Positions 1 through 12,779 of a stretch of 64,000 bases of DNA are shown here, one piece after another. The position numbers and the translations under genes are program-made. Position 1 is the stretch's first letter; the number at the start of each line of letters is the position of its first letter. Location: contig JAHLJT010009419.1 in the NCBI GenBank assembly GCA_031308135.1, positions 33,714,540 to 33,778,539 of the forward strand, in the 5' to 3' direction. The notes under the pieces are model-generated. The model ran no database searches. It was not told the DNA's origin and was given only the letters and a program-made list of their open reading frames with translations. The stretch comes from Acheta domesticus. Its lineage: Eukaryota; Arthropoda; Insecta; Orthoptera; Gryllidae.

Positions 1-1639
1 CGTGGTCAACATGACACGTGGTGTGCATATTGCCCGGTGACATTTTGTGCATTGTTCTCTGGGGGAAGGGGGGAGGGCGACCTACAAGGATATTTCACAG
101 AGGGTTATATTTTAGATTCATTTGGTCGTTGAGGCAATTGCTATTAGGATTTTTTTCCAGTTTTAATATTTCCAAATTTTCTAAAACATTTAATTTAGGA
201 TCTTTGTTTTCCAAATATAACATCTTTGAATTTATGTTGTAATCAAAAGTATGTTTGTTATCAAGGAGGTGAGAAGCAAACGTCTAATGTAACAAAGTAA
301 GTAGTACCTCAACATTCTCGAACAATAGCCCTTCGAAACAAGTCGTTGAGCCCTAAGGTTCTCCCAGCAATTGAATTTCTTGATTATAGTGACACCACTT
401 CAGTGTGCAACTTCGGCGCTCTACGTGATACTATCGGTACCTTCAACCACCCCAATGCCCCTCCCCCCCAAACAGAATCCTGATTATCTGCAGCGTAAGA
501 ATCTCAAGTTGTCTCGACAATAGTCAAATATATTTAAAAAATTGAATTAATGTAGATGTTGAACATTTGAAATATTAACTCAATTTTTAACTGGATAGGG
601 GCGACAATTTACATCTTGTTTAGAGCGGCAAGCAGACTAAATCCGCCAATGCGCCCACGATTTGTAATTTCAAGGCCGTTTCCTTCGACCGCTTTCCTAC
701 TCATAGGCTAATAAAAGAAAGATAAGTTCGTACTACTTACTTTGTTCACTCCACGATTCAACATTCCAGAATCCCCTAAGGTAAACCTTACAGGCAACTA
801 AAAATTGTAGACACCAACCGAAAGAGAAAAATATCCACTGCCGACCACGAAACGTGTAGTTTGGAACCACCGCAACACTTCTATAAAGATCGTCCTTTGG
901 ATATTCATGGGTTTACATATACTGATCTTCTATTTCCACATAATGTACTGTTAAGATTCGTATGATTTTTAAATTGTTTTTATTGAATGCATAGTGGTTT
1001 TCAAGCCATCAGACTAAGCTCGATTCATCGCTTTAAATTACTAGTTTCCATTATCCTGGTGATTCATATGAATACGTTCTGCGACTTATTATTTTTTCTA
1101 GTAAAAACAAACCAAAAATGTTTTTCTTCTCAATCTATAAACGTTAAAAAAATCATATATTAAAGCTTTATGCATTTTGTTTACGTCTATTCCTCTACTT
1201 TCTAACACCTGAACTTAAAACAATGCTTTAATACATTTCCAATAAATAAGGTTTCATGAACATTGCAAACAGAAATACTGACGTAATTACGAAATAATTT
1301 ATTTATTATAAGATAAAATATTATCAATTACCATTATCTTTAATTCCTTGTAACCTCATTACTACAAGATTGTTTGAATTTAGATTATTACATCCAGATT
1401 AAACTTTTACATAAGGAAATGGATATAAATGTAAGTAAAATATAATATATGTACTCGAGTCTGTACACATATTTCAATAATGAAATATTTTAGAAATGGA
1501 TTATTCACTTTTCCAACGTGATGAAAACAGATCTCACATTGGCAATTGCAGATTTCATCAGATTTTGTATGACATGCAGTGAATTGCAATGCAGATAAAT
1601 CGATATTTCATGTTCACACGCGCTCGGACCTTCAAATTG
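1..1639. other. Spacer, nothing recognised
   Basis: AT-rich sequence with ORFs of at most 74 codons and no domain, repeat or splice pattern. Confidence 0.5.
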
Positions 1640-2185
1640 TCTTATTGCCGTTTTTCAAACGTACGATCGTCTGAGATGTCTCGAGGCACAAATAGATGTC
1701 ACTGCAGGACCTCTGATCGGGAGGTCCTATAATTCGAGTTCCTTCGGTGGCAAGAATTTCGACGCTAGCTTAAGTCTAGTTCAGCCGCGCTGGCCGCTGG
1801 AGAATTCTAGCGGCTACTGCTCTGATTCGGAGTTTTCGATGGTTTCTCCGATCAACATCCAGCGAAAGCCGAACCAGTACCCAAATAAAAAAGCCACGAA
1901 CCACGCGTGAATTTTACTTATCCTATTCTCACGCCTCACTTGTACTCAGACTAATGCAGTATACTACCACACGTGTCGGGAGATCAGTCGAGAGCTTGCC
2001 CCGGCTGACGCGGTGCTCCGCTAGTACCTGTTTGGGCAAAACCCTCAAGTCAAGGTGTAGGTCTGCACCTTACCAACAACCGGGGGAAGTTCACCACCAC
2101 CTCCCACGACAGAACACGCACTACACTTAAGGGGCTAATCACAGGAATTGACACGCTCGGAAACACGAAATAATCAATCACATAT
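1640..2185 (+). mobile_element. B-box SINE, family S2, head at left
   Basis: Its reverse complement matches the other S2 copies: a conserved GATCGGAGAAACCA block, CCGCTAGAATTCTCC, and at the far end the motif for CCCCTTAAGTGTAGTGCGTG. The head region has a B-box-like TTCGAGTTCC at about 1735. It forms an inverted pair with the copy at 2365. Confidence 0.7.
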
Positions 2186-2364
2186 TAAAACCCATAAACA
2201 CGAAAAACTGTAATACTGTAATTATAATTCTATAAAATAAAATTTAATAAAATTAATAACTTTTAACTTTATTGTGGTACACAAACAAAACTATATTGAA
2301 ACTGATAGTGTTTTCGATTCCGCATTATTTCCGTTTGCTTCTGTAAGAACACTTTTTCTGGATT

Positions 2365-2805
2365 GATTCCTGGCAGGTCAACTGCTAAGGTCAATAGTCT
2401 CGTAAGTGTAGTGCAAGTTTTCATCGCGGAATCTGGCGGTATTCACCGCTTGATGGTGAAATCCGGCGTCAACCTATAAGTCGGTTTCCAAGGCTCTCCC
2501 AAAGCAGATACCTCCCACCAGCAGGGCACCGCCCCAGCCGGACAAGCTCTGAGCTCCCGACCTGTGTGCAAGTGTGTGTAAGAGAATTTGGGGGTGATGA
2601 TAGAACAGGGAAGAGGAAGGAAAGATCGTGTGCGGCCCGTGGCCCGTTTGTTACGGTACTGCTCCAGCATTTGCATGGTAATAATCGGAGAAACCACGGA
2701 AAACTACCAGAGTGGCCGGTCGCTAGAATTCTCTTCCAGAGAGTGGCTAATGACCTAGGTATTCTAGTTAGTTGTAGCGTCGCAATCGTCAGCGATGTCA
2801 AGGTT
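2365..2805 (-). mobile_element. SINE family S2 copy
   Basis: On the + strand: GGTCAACTGCTAAGGTCAAT, CGTAAGTGTAGTGCA, GGACAAGCTCTGAGCTCCCG, GGAAAGATCGTG, TACTGCTCCAGCATTTGC, AATCGGAGAAACCACGG and CGCTAGAATTCTC in the same order as the copies at 13284, 35615 and 46005. Pol III head expected at the right. ORFs here are by-products. Confidence 0.8.
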
Positions 2806-2809
2806 AGCT

Positions 2810-3722
2810 GACCACCAGTCAACTCTTCTACAGAAATTAAATTTTTATGAACTACAACTTTTATTGTTTATGTTCCAGTACATCCAGTACTTATAGTTAA
2901 ATGTAGAAATTGTGGAGAATTTATCCACAGTTTATATACTACAAAAGCTATCGTGGATCGACTTACCAGTTCTACTTACTTTGACCTCACAAATCATTCT
3001 CGTTATTTATTTTTCATTCCCCAACTACTTCCCCTGTGGCTAGGAGTAACAAACTACTACGTCACATACTGTCGAAAATCCTGCCTCTGGATCCTAGGAT
3101 TTACCGGTCAAAGGCACTGGAGTAACATCAATTAATGCCCTGAGCTATCAACGCCCGTAATTTTTGTGGAAGATTACTAATTTTCTCCCTTTGAGTCACG
3201 GAATTTCACAATATTTCTGCGAAAGGCACCTATTTTATTCAACCAGCAAAAAAATATTTGATTAAACAAACGATGCTGTTTTATAAAATTGTGCTCGTTT
3301 AGGTCAACCTGAAGACCAGCGATTACTCTACTTGCACAAGCTTATTCTATCTACAATGCTGAATATCTCAGCTTGGATCAATGAAATGTGTTAAGTTTCA
3401 CAGAAGTCGGCCCATGTGAGCTTTCGCAGCTTTGCGTGAAACAAGGTATTATACACGCTGAGTCCCAACTCTGGAACCGTCCACGTGTGTAGCTTTACGT
3501 TAGAGAAACATCGGTTTACTAAACTCATCGATCTAGTGTTGCCACCTTTTAGAAAATAATTCGCCGGTCACTCTATTGACCGGCGGGGTGGGGATGAAAT
3601 TGTCGTTAGTAGTAACTAAAGAAAGTAAATCATATATGCATACACATTTCATTTATCTACAATTATTCAATTTCTCAATCACAGATTTTCTTTAGTTTTC
3701 AAATACAGATTTGATGGACTAA
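2810..3722. other. Spacer between a SINE and the satellite, nothing recognised
   Basis: One 60-codon ORF (2953-3135) without a domain; otherwise AT-rich. Confidence 0.5.
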
Positions 3723-5797
3723 TTTTCTAATAATGTCAAATAATTCAAGTTATTAAAGTTCACACTATCGATTTTCAACTCCTTATGAAACTCAAAATAA
3801 AGAATGTAGGTAAATACTGAAAACGTTCAGGTGGATGTCAACCAGTTTGGAGAGCGCACATTTTCAAATAATGTCAAATAATTCAAGTTATTAAAGTTCA
3901 CACTATCGATTTTCAACTCCTTATTAAACTCAAAATAAAGAATGTAGGTAAATACTGAAAACGTTCAGGTGGATGTCAACCAGTTTGGAGAGCGCACATT
4001 TTCAAATAATGTCAAATAATTCAAGTTATTAAAGTTCACACTATCGATTTTCAACTCCTTATTAAACTCAAAATAAAGAATGTAGGTAAATACTGAAAAC
4101 GTTCAGGTGGATGTCAACCAGTTTGGAGAGCGCACATTTTCAAATAATGTCAAATAATTCAAGTTATTAAAGTTCACACTATCTATTTTCAACTCCTTAT
4201 TAAACTCAAAATAAAGAATGTAGGTAAATACTGAAAACGTTCAGGTGGATGTCAACCAGTTTGGAGAGCGCACATTTTCAAATAACGTCAAATAATTCAA
4301 GTTATTAAAGTTCACACTATCGATTTTCAACTCCTTATGAAACTCAAAATAAAGAATGTAGGTAAATACTGAAAACGTTCAGGTGGATGTCAACCAGTTT
4401 GGAGAGCGCACATTTTCAAATAATGTCAAATAATTCAAGTTATTAAAGTTCACACTATCGATTTTCAACTCCTTATTAAACTCAAAATAAAGAATGTAGG
4501 TAAATACTGAAAATACGTTCAGGTGGATGTCAACCAGTTTGGAGAGCGCACATTTTCAAATAATGTCAAATAATTCAAGTTATTAAAGTTCACACTATCG
4601 ATTTTCAACTCCTTATTAAACTCAAAATAAAGAATGTAGGTAAATACTGAAAACGTTCAGGTGGATGTCAACCAGTTTGGAGAGCGCACATTTTCAAATA
4701 ATGTCAAATAATTCAAGTTATTAAAGTTCACACTATCTATTTTCAACTCCTTATTAAACTCAAAATAAAGAATGTAGGTAAATACTGAAAATACGTTCAG
4801 GTGGATGTCAACCAGTTTGGAGAGCGCACATTTTCAAATAATGTCAAATAATTCAAGTTATTAAAGTTCACACTATCGATTTTCAACTCCTTATTAAACT
4901 CAAAATAAAGAATGTAGGTAAATACTGAAAACGTTCAGGTGGATGTCAACCAGTTTGGAGAGCGCACATTTTCAAATAATGTCAAATAATTCAAGTTATT
5001 AAAGTTCACACTATCGATTTTCAACTCCTTATTAAACTCAAAATAAAGAATGTAGGTAAATACTGAAAACGTTCAGGTGGATGTCAACCAGTTTGGAGAG
5101 CGCACATTTTCAAATAATGTCAAATAATTCAAGTTATTAAAGTTCACACTATCTATTTTCAACTCCTTATTAAACTCAAAATAAAGAATGTAGGTAAATA
5201 CTGAAAACGTTCAGGTGGATGTCAACCAGTTTGGAGAGCGCACATTTTCAAATAACGTCAAATAATTCAAGTTATTAAAGTTCACACTATCGATTTTCAA
5301 CTCCTTATGAAACTCAAAATAAAGAATGTAGGTAAATACTGAAAACGTTCAGGTGGATGTCAACCAGTTTGGAGAGCGCACATTTTCAAATAATGTCAAA
5401 TAATTCAAGTTATTAAAGTTCACACTATCTATTTTCAACTCCTTATTAAACTCAAAATAAAGAATGTAGGTAAATACTGAAAATACGTTCAGGTGGATGT
5501 CAACCAGTTTGGAGAGCGCACATTTTCAAATAATGTCAAATAATTCAAGTTATTAAAGTTCACACTATCGATTTTCAACTCCTTATTAAACTCAAAATAA
5601 AGAATGTAGGTAAATACTGAAAACGTTCAGGTGGATGTCAACCAGTTTGGAGAGCGCACATTTTCAAATAATGTCAAATAATTCAAGTTATTAAAGTTCA
5701 CACTATCTATTATCCACTCCTTATTAAACTCAAAATAAAGAATGTAGGTAAATACTGAAAACGTTCAGGTGGATGTCAACCAGTTTGCAGAGCGCAA
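3723..5797. repeat. 138-bp satellite array, 15 copies, with higher-order organisation
   Basis: Fifteen head-to-tail copies start at 3723, 3861, 3999, 4137, 4275, 4413, 4553, 4691, 4831, 4969, 5107, 5245, 5383, 5523 and 5661. Three copies are 140 bp because of AAATACG for AAACG. Copies differ at few sites (ATCGAT/ATCTAT, TTATGAAAC/TTATTAAAC, AATGTC/AACGTC). Copies 2-5 and 9-12 carry the same variant order, a period of seven copies (970 bp). The last copy is degraded at its end. Confidence 0.97.
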
Positions 5798-5809
5798 AGT
5801 TTTCCTGGA

Positions 5810-6269
5810 ATGCCTACGATAAGTCCAATCACGCACGAGATGAACGTGAAGTATTTGGCGTTCAACACTCACGCACTGTGGGCGGTCGGCCGGGCCTCCG
5901 AACGCGTGGCCTCGAGTGAAGAGTGTGAGCACACACGACCTTTCGATGGCAAGTGCAGCTTGGAAAGCCCCACGTGCTCGTGGTCGAATATTCTCTGAGA
6001 ACCGTGATCAGCATCGTCACACAAAACAATTCAAATCACTTAAGAGTACTCGTTGGAGACAGCTGCTCAGCACATTACACAGCAGTCACAAAAGGAAGAC
6101 GTCGACAACAAATGACAATCTTAGTCACGGTCACTACTTCGAAGATATTATTAGAATGTAAGAAGGAAAACCCACGAGAAGTGGAAATGTACTTTCATAA
6201 TATGAAATGAGAATTAAGAAGCATTATCAATAGCATTCGGAGAGGGTCATTTTTACTAGTTTCTTTTTG
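5810..6269 (+). other. Sequence between the satellite and the pol relic
   Basis: Three overlapping ORFs of 62-85 codons. Position suggests remnants of the upstream part of the same retroelement, but I see no diagnostic motif. It could equally be unrelated flanking DNA. Confidence 0.3.
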
Positions 6270-7700
6270 GTAGAAAATTCACGCTGCTCACTGACAACCG
6301 GCCGTTGTCTAGACTTTTTCATCAGAATTCGAAAATGCCACGAATGACACCGAATGAGCTCGTCTGCAACGCTATGCAGCTTTCTTAACAGGTTTTGACT
6401 ACAAGATGATCTTCAAAAAGGGCTCTGAAAATTCGAATGTCGACTGTTTATCACGCGCTCCACTGTACAGCAAAACAATACAACATACCGACGGATCCAT
6501 CAACGAAGAAGTACATCTTTTGTGTGAGGAAACAGTGCTTTGAATTTGTAGTAAAACATTACATTCGACTCCATCCAGAAAGAGACACGAAAGACGACTA
6601 TTTTGTCAAGAACTATGAAAGATCTTCAAGAAAATGCGGAAACGTAATGCGGAAACAGACTTCCACAGTGACAACGGGATCTTGTTTAGAGGAGACAGTC
6701 GTAGTTCCATCAACTTTGCTATCATCGGTACTAGACGAACTTCACCGCAAACATGTCGGGATATCATAAAATGAAACACCTTCCCCGCCGTTATATTCAC
6801 TGGAAAAACATCGACAAGGACATCGAAAGATTAGTTCGCTCTTGTCCGACATGGGCTAAAATAAAGAATAGTCCTCCAAATGCTTCGTTATATCCATGGG
6901 AAGAACCAGAGAACAATTGGCAGCGGGCCGAGATTGAGCAAATTAGCACCAAATTCGATATTAACTATTCAACTTCTTCAAAACGCTTTCGCTTGACATG
7001 GGTTTCCTGAAGTGATGGTGTCTAACAATACTACACCAGTCAAGAGTTCCGTAAAGACGCCGGTATTTTTCAGAAACGTATCGCACCAGGACATCCAGCG
7101 ACAAATGGCTTAGCCGAACGTAATGTGCAGACACTGAAGAAAAGATTAACAGCAATGATCGACGAACCTATGCCAGTACAGGTGAAAGTTAGAGAAATTA
7201 TTTTTCGATATCGAGCAACGCCATTAAACAATGCCAAATCTCCAGAAATTATATTTGCATAGCAAATTCGAATCAAACTGAATACTTTGAAGCCAATAAA
7301 ATTCAAACCATCTGCTTTTCCTAACAAATCAGCACGATAATTAACTGCGGGAGATCGTGTACAAGCTCGTGATTATTCAAATAATAAATTACAATGGAAG
7401 CTTGGAACGATCAAGAAAAAATTTCGATTCTTACATTATTTGGTTAAACTTGACGATGGGTGTCTCTTCAAACGTCACTTTGATCAACTAATATCTACGG
7501 GCGTACCACCAAAGAAATTTGTCTCAATTGCTTCGGATATTGAGAATTCTATCGACAGCCAAAGACCCGATGTTGATTTGGGAGACTTGGTTGATTTTCC
7601 CCAGACAAGATCTCAACCTACAACTAAAAAAATGTCAACAACGAGAAACCAGCTGCAGAAGAGGAAGAAGAAGTAGTTCCCGATCCACCATTTTCACCAG
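6270..7700 (+). pseudogene. Degenerate Ty3/Gypsy-type pol (RNase H, integrase)
   Basis: Fragments in the expected order: an RNase H TDNRPL-like motif near 6285; the GSENSNVDCLSR block near 6422, a hallmark at the RNase H end; an integrase zinc-binding region near 6760-6870 with His residues and SCP; a core-domain GHPATNGLAERNVQ motif near 7088; and a post-integrase GDRVQ...W..G stretch near 7350-7500. Frameshifts and stops separate the pieces (for example the stop at 7009 and the one near 7261). No intact protein. Confidence 0.8.
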
Positions 7701-7739
7701 AGGAGAAAGACGGTTTCGAACCACTACGACGTTCAACTA

Positions 7740-8050
7740 GAACAAGACGTGCTCCATCATCAATGGTGCTACTTTGAGTTCAAATTTGAGAGAATTATTA
7801 TAAATGTATAGTGCTGATTTGGATTCAAGTGTGAGAGAATTATTGTAAATGTATACTTCCATTACAGGTAGCGCCATCTGGATCACTCAACTATAGCGAC
7901 GAGCAATTATGTTTATTATGTCTCCTGTATTATTTCAGTAGTATATCTTTCCATTGCAGCTCTCACACGCAACCAATCTTTATAAAAGAAGTCTCTAAAG
8001 AAAGAGAATTTCACGAAGACGTGACCAATTGCATTTGTACTACAAAAATG
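7740..8050 (+). repeat. Possible LTR remnant after the pol relic
   Basis: Starts with a duplicated TGAGAGAATTATTRTAAATG (7784, 7830) and contains TATAAAAGAAG (7980). No matching left LTR was found in the window, so the call rests on position and the TATA-like motif. Confidence 0.3.
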
Positions 8051-8562
8051 TAAAGGATTTGTTGAAAAAAAAAACCGCATCTAAATATTCATTTCAAATG
8101 CAACCTGCGTCACACGACAGGATGTCACGATACATATAATTAACTTCTAGACAAAGCGTAATAGGGCGTTAAAAATTAAAATTTTGAGGCCAAAAGCCTC
8201 AAAGAAACATTTATCACACCGTAATCTACAGGATGAGATACTTTTGGACATTATATTACATTTTTGCTGGCCCGGCGCTTATCGATATTATCCAATACCA
8301 AGTATATTACTCGACAAATGAATGATTTAATGAATCTTCGACAAATCATATCATTGATGAATCGTCAATCATCCAATTCACATTAACTTAATCGTATACA
8401 TGTGTGCGCTTTCCAAACTGTTTTTTGGGCTCATAAGTACTTGTAGTGACTGTTAAATTATTGAACTTTGTTAAAAAAATTCTATTGTTCGTGTACATAT
8501 ATATTCGACTACGTGAGTATTAAATATTTTATTTAATAGGATTATTGAAATGTAGACGAATA

Positions 8563-8843
8563 GTCTATACGGGTGGCCAAGATCGCTATATCAGTAGTGC
8601 TGTGGCGACCTCGGAACGACGGATCGTGGGTTCGAGTTCCGCCTCAGTTGTGTTTCGTGACCGTGTGTGTCTATGTGTAAAGTGCTAGTGTGTCCCTTGT
8701 GGTTGGTGTCAGGAAGGGCATGCGACCGTAAAAATACAGCTAAATCTGTATAAAAACGGAGTGTGTGAAAAAGAATAAAAAAATAAGCCCTCATCCATTA
8801 GCGCCGACTCCGTAGTAACGGGAAAAGGCAAAAGAAGAAGAAG
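8563..8843 (+). mobile_element. tRNA-headed SINE, family S1, with perfect target-site duplication
   Basis: The head has GGCCAAGATCGCTATATCAG and B-box GTGGGTTCGAGTTCCGCC. The body carries GGAAGGGCATGCGACCGTAA and the tail GGGAAAAGGCAAAAGAAGAA, the kind of 3' end mobilised by RTE LINEs. ATTGAAATGTAGACGAATA is repeated exactly at 8544-8562 and 8844-8862, a 19-bp duplication. Recent enough that the duplication is unmutated. Confidence 0.92.
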
Positions 8844-8869
8844 ATTGAAATGTAGACGAATAAAGTGGA

Positions 8870-9550
8870 AGTTAAAGATGGAAGTTTTGTTTCTAATTCT
8901 AACAATTATATTATTTTCAATAAAAATATAAATGGTTTCAGTATCATTCTATTTCTCATTGGAAATTGGTGTTTTATTTTAAATTCGCTAATAACTGAAT
9001 CTTGTCATTCGTTAAGGTATAATCGTGAACAGGAAGCAGATTTTAATGAACTCAAGCATCGCCAAAAAATCAATAAAATGCTCTTAAAATGTTACAAAAA
9101 TGCCCTAAAAGCAAAGAAAAATGACAAAAAATGTGATCAAAACCAGTTTGCATGGACAAATCAAGCTGTTGGATACGTTACTGATATAATCCAGACTTCT
9201 TCTGCAGTTCAAGTGAACGCTGAATTCAAGTGAACTCAGCTTTTAAACTTCTTTCTTTACCAGGATATCTCTGTCTTTAGTTATCCCGAAATCGGCTGAT
9301 GCGACAATAGCGTTTACAGGCGTCACAGAGTAGATTACATATTCACTACTGCTGAGATTACAATTTCTGAACGAAGAACTCAAATAGGCTACTCAGAAAT
9401 CCTGTGAAAAATATGTTTTGTATCACGTAAATATTATTAGAAGCAAGTACCATTAAAAAATATTAAAATCGATGAAACCAGCGAAAATGCAATGAATATG
9501 ACGAAAAAAGTAAAAAAATGACTTCTTAGTGGAAATCGCCGAAATATTAA
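8870..9550 (+). repeat. Dispersed repeat R3, copy 1
   Basis: Shares an ordered set of blocks with 54769-55394, clearest over 9035-9550. A 122-codon ORF (8865-9233) begins with a hydrophobic stretch and then Lys/Asn-rich sequence. The same frame is broken in copy 2, so I do not call it a gene. Its right edge abuts an R1 copy. Confidence 0.6.
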
Positions 9551-9552
9551 AA

Positions 9553-10440
9553 AACTAGTGGTGCTCCAGAATAGCACAGACTTTCCCGTAATAGTTTTCT
9601 ATTTCCTTTGGCCCCAGCTAGCTATTCGGACTTGCCACTTACTCATGACAGCTGCCATCTATCGCCGCCAAAAGAACAATTTTTTTTACATTTTCCTATT
9701 TTTTCGGTTTCCTAATAGTAGAACGTAAATATTATTCTAAGAATAATAAAGAACAGTAAAATTTCGTCCTAAATTGCAATTTTCTTTGAAAAATTAGGAG
9801 CCATTTTTAGGAAAATGGCTTTTAAGCTCTACCAAAAATGCGAAATTTGAAGCTCCTATTAACAGAAATTTTTCGAGTTTTCGAAAAACCTCTGTTTTTG
9901 AAGCACTTTAATAGTGTTTACAATTTTCTAGAAATGTGCATATTAACGATGTGAGAGATGTTTCAAAAAAAAATACATTTGTGTAATTTTTTTAAAAAAA
10001 AGAACTTTACGTCATACTAAACAATGCAATTAACACTATCCGTTTGAAATGTTTGAAGAAAAAATTCGGAACCATTTATGAGAAAATGGCGTTTGAGCGT
10101 TTTTGAAAATGCAAAATTTTGAGCTCATTTGCACAGAAAACTATGGAGTTTTCGAGAAACTTTATATGACATTATTTAAAGCATAAGCACTCATAAATAT
10201 AATAATGTAAACAAATCGCCTTTAATGTAAATACTAACAATGCGAGCTAAAGTCAAAAAATTTTAGTTTTGTAATTTTTGAAAGAACAAAAGAATAGAGC
10301 AACTGGGCGTTTATGTCATCTCAAAGTACATTTAGCACTATCCCTACCAAAAGTTTAAAGAAAAAAATTGTAGCTGTTTTTGAGAAAATCGTGTTTATGT
10401 CATTGTGCGTAACACCAGGCTTCACTTCTATCTTTGAAAA
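9553..10440 (+). repeat. Repeat R1, copy D (partial)
   Basis: Starts with ACTAGTGGTGCTCCAGAATA, GCTAGCTATTCGG and GCTGCCATCTATCGCCGCC, followed by sub-units of about 290 bp starting at about 9783, 10051 and 10349, each with a TTTGAAGAAAAAA-like block. It stops before the terminal GACG tract seen in full copies. No ORF. Confidence 0.8.
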
Positions 10441-10910
10441 AACGTAAACTGTGTTGCTACTTGAAAGCTCTAAAAGCTAATGACTATTTAGCTCTGGAAG
10501 AATCTCCGCCTGGCAAGTGAAAGGAAAGGAACAAGGAAATGCTGGACAGCAGCGTGGCGGTGGCGACGGCCCTCTGCACGCGCCTACCTGCACTTCCTTT
10601 TCCTGAGTCCTTTTCCTTACTTGAGATGGTTTGTTCCGCATTTTACATACAGAATTAGAAAGTAAGTTTCACGAGATAAGATGAAGGGATTATTTGGTCC
10701 GCATTTTACATACGCCCACATTTTTTGTCTCATTTGTAAATAAACTGGGTCTCCAGATTTTCTTCTTATTTACGGAGAATTCTGGAAGCCATATCAAGTT
10801 GATCTTCTTCACATAATGGTACAGAAGATTTACGGAAGGAAAGGGAAGGAAAGAAAAAAGCAACGAAAAAGAAAGGAAGGATGGATGGAAGGAAGCAAGG
10901 AAGAATGGAA
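10440..10910. other. Spacer with G+C-rich and GGAAGG-rich patches
   Basis: Purine-rich GGAAAGG/GGAAGGA tracts at 10834-10910 create spurious ORFs. CCGCATTTTACATAC is repeated at 10638 and 10700. No gene. Confidence 0.5.
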
Positions 10911-11506
10911 AGTGGTGCCACAATATGGCACAGGCTTTCTACTGTACCAGTTAGTTTTCTTATCTTTTCAGTTTGTGCCATCTTCTCGGTTTTTCCCACC
11001 CTCTTCTCTGTTACCATTTATTGGCGCCTAAAAGATTTTTCATGTTTTTTCAATTTTTCGGATCCCTAACAGTAGAATTGAAGTATGAATTTAATAGCAG
11101 TATAGAAGGGCACAATTTCCTCCTCTATGCACATTTTCATTGGAAAATTTGGAGCAGTTTCTAAGTAAATGTTTGTTTCGCACATTTTGAAGCTCATTTT
11201 AATCCAAAACTTCAGTTTTGGAGAAACTTCACAAGAAATTATATAAACAATTGTACAAAAAAATGTGATGTGTAAGAAATACCCTAACCACGTGAGTACG
11301 CAAATACTAACCACGTGAGAGATATTTAAAAATTATACACTTGTGTAATTTTGGAAAAAGTAACAGAATACAGACAAATGCGTTGCTGTCGTGTTAGATA
11401 ATAGAGTTAGCACTATCAGTTAAAAACAATTGAAGCCGTTTTCGAGAAAATTGCGTTTGAGCATTTCTGAAAATACAGAATTTCGAACTAATTTTCACAG
11501 AAATCT
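10910..11506 (+). repeat. Repeat R1, copy E (partial)
   Basis: Starts GTGGTGCCACAATATGGCAC and continues with divergent R1 sub-units (TTGGAGCAGTTTCTAAG, CGTGAGAGATATTTAAAA, AGAAAATTGCGTTTGAGC). Cut at 11507 by an S2 SINE. Confidence 0.65.
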
Positions 11507-11880
11507 TTTGATTGGTTGATTAGCGTTTCCGGGCACGTCAACTGTTAAGGTCATTGGCCCCGTAAGTGTAGTGCGTGCTTTTTTATTTTTACGGAAAGGG
11601 GCGGTGATCTTCCCCAGCTACTCCTTAAACGTCGGTAGACGAGATTATCTCCAACCAGTTATCTCGCCCGAAGACGGGACAAGCTCTAAGATCCCAACAG
11701 GTCTTCCGACTTTGTAGTATTGTGCATGTAGCCTAAGCGTGTGTGTGTAAGTAAGAGGTGGGGATAGGAAAAGGTAGGAGAAGGAAAGATTGCGCAGTTT
11801 TTCTGACTCGTTCGTTGAGGTGATATGAATAATCCGCTGGTGTTGATCGGAGAAACCACAGACAACTACAAATTCGTCTC
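11507..11880 (-). mobile_element. SINE family S2 copy, truncated by a LINE
   Basis: Matches S2 from GATTGGTTGATTAGCG through GATCGGAGAAACCACAG, then stops where the LINE fragment begins (about 11890). The left edge interrupts an R1 copy. Confidence 0.75.
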
Positions 11881-11894
11881 TTACGTCACAATAC

Positions 11895-12770
11895 TAATGA
11901 AGAAATTATTTTCAACAATTTCCCTTAGCAATGTGTGTAATAGTAGAGACTCATCAAAAAGTGTCAACAGAAACTCAACAGAAAATTCAAAAGCGACTTG
12001 TTTATTTGTATCGCTATCACACTTGTCTTACTCCTATTCATGAAGAATATTACAACAAAATTTCAAAAAAATTTTACTTGCTTACACACACAACAGAATC
12101 ACACTCTTCCGTTTGTCGTTCTGTCACATTTATGCCTAATGTCAATGGCATAAGAGAGTGCAAACATTTAAGGCCTATACTTTATTTAGTTCAACTCATG
12201 ACTGGGCCTGGCCCCTTTAAAGCCAAATTACAAAAATTTCATCTCGCGGACTCACCCACATGCGGCTGCGGAGAAGACCAAACCGCAATTCATCTGCTCT
12301 GTTACTGTCCCCAGTGGTGGTATTCTCGCCATACGGTGGAAACTACGCATGGCGTACAGGTCCTTCCAGAGACCCTCCCAACTTTGATTACAATACCCCG
12401 ATTTTACCAATCAATTCAGAAATTTGCAAAAAACAATTATTCAGACACAGCTCTCACTTAATATATGATTTACCACCATCTTGCTTCAGATGGCAGAGTC
12501 TCACTGGGCTCCTCGTGCCAGGGACCGCAACGTGCAGTGCCCTTCTAAGTTTATGCCAAAATTTTGTAAATAGTATTGTAAAAAGTGTATGTAAAATTTG
12601 TGTAAATGCAAAATGCTATGTAAAATTTTGTAAAACGTAAAATTGTAAAATGAAATGTAAAGTTTTCATTGAATGTAACTTAAGGGCCGTATTTAATTAT
12701 TAACAATTATATTTGTCGTTTATTTTAGCTTTTCTAATTGAATAAAGAGTTTTGTGCAACGCTTCTTTTT
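11895..12770 (+). pseudogene. 5'-truncated LINE: C-terminal part of ORF2 plus 3' UTR
   Basis: The frame 11931-12461 (176 codons) includes LMTGPGPFKAKLQKFHLADS and then CGCGEDQTAIHLLCYCP, the C-x-CG...H-L-x-x-CP zinc-like motif that ends many R1/I/Jockey-clade LINE proteins. After the stop, about 300 bp of AT-rich sequence leads to AATAAAGAG (12741) and a T/C-rich end. The upstream reverse transcriptase is missing. Inserted in or beside an S2 SINE. Confidence 0.75.
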
Positions 12771-12779
12771 TTCTCTCTC

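Noticed and set aside
2443..2822. ORFs of 81-117 codons on both strands
   Set aside because: They lie in an S2 SINE copy; the same sequence in other copies is interrupted.
3723..5797. Regularly spaced direct repeats suggesting a CRISPR array
   Set aside because: Units of 138 bp are identical throughout with no unique spacers, in eukaryotic DNA; this is a satellite.
8865..9233. 122-codon ORF as a small gene
   Set aside because: It falls in the R3 repeat, and the homologous frame at 54769-55394 is broken.
11931..12461. Cellular zinc-binding protein
   Set aside because: The C-x-CG...H-x-x-x-CP motif and the preceding GPFKAKLQKFHL stretch are those of a LINE ORF2 C-terminus.
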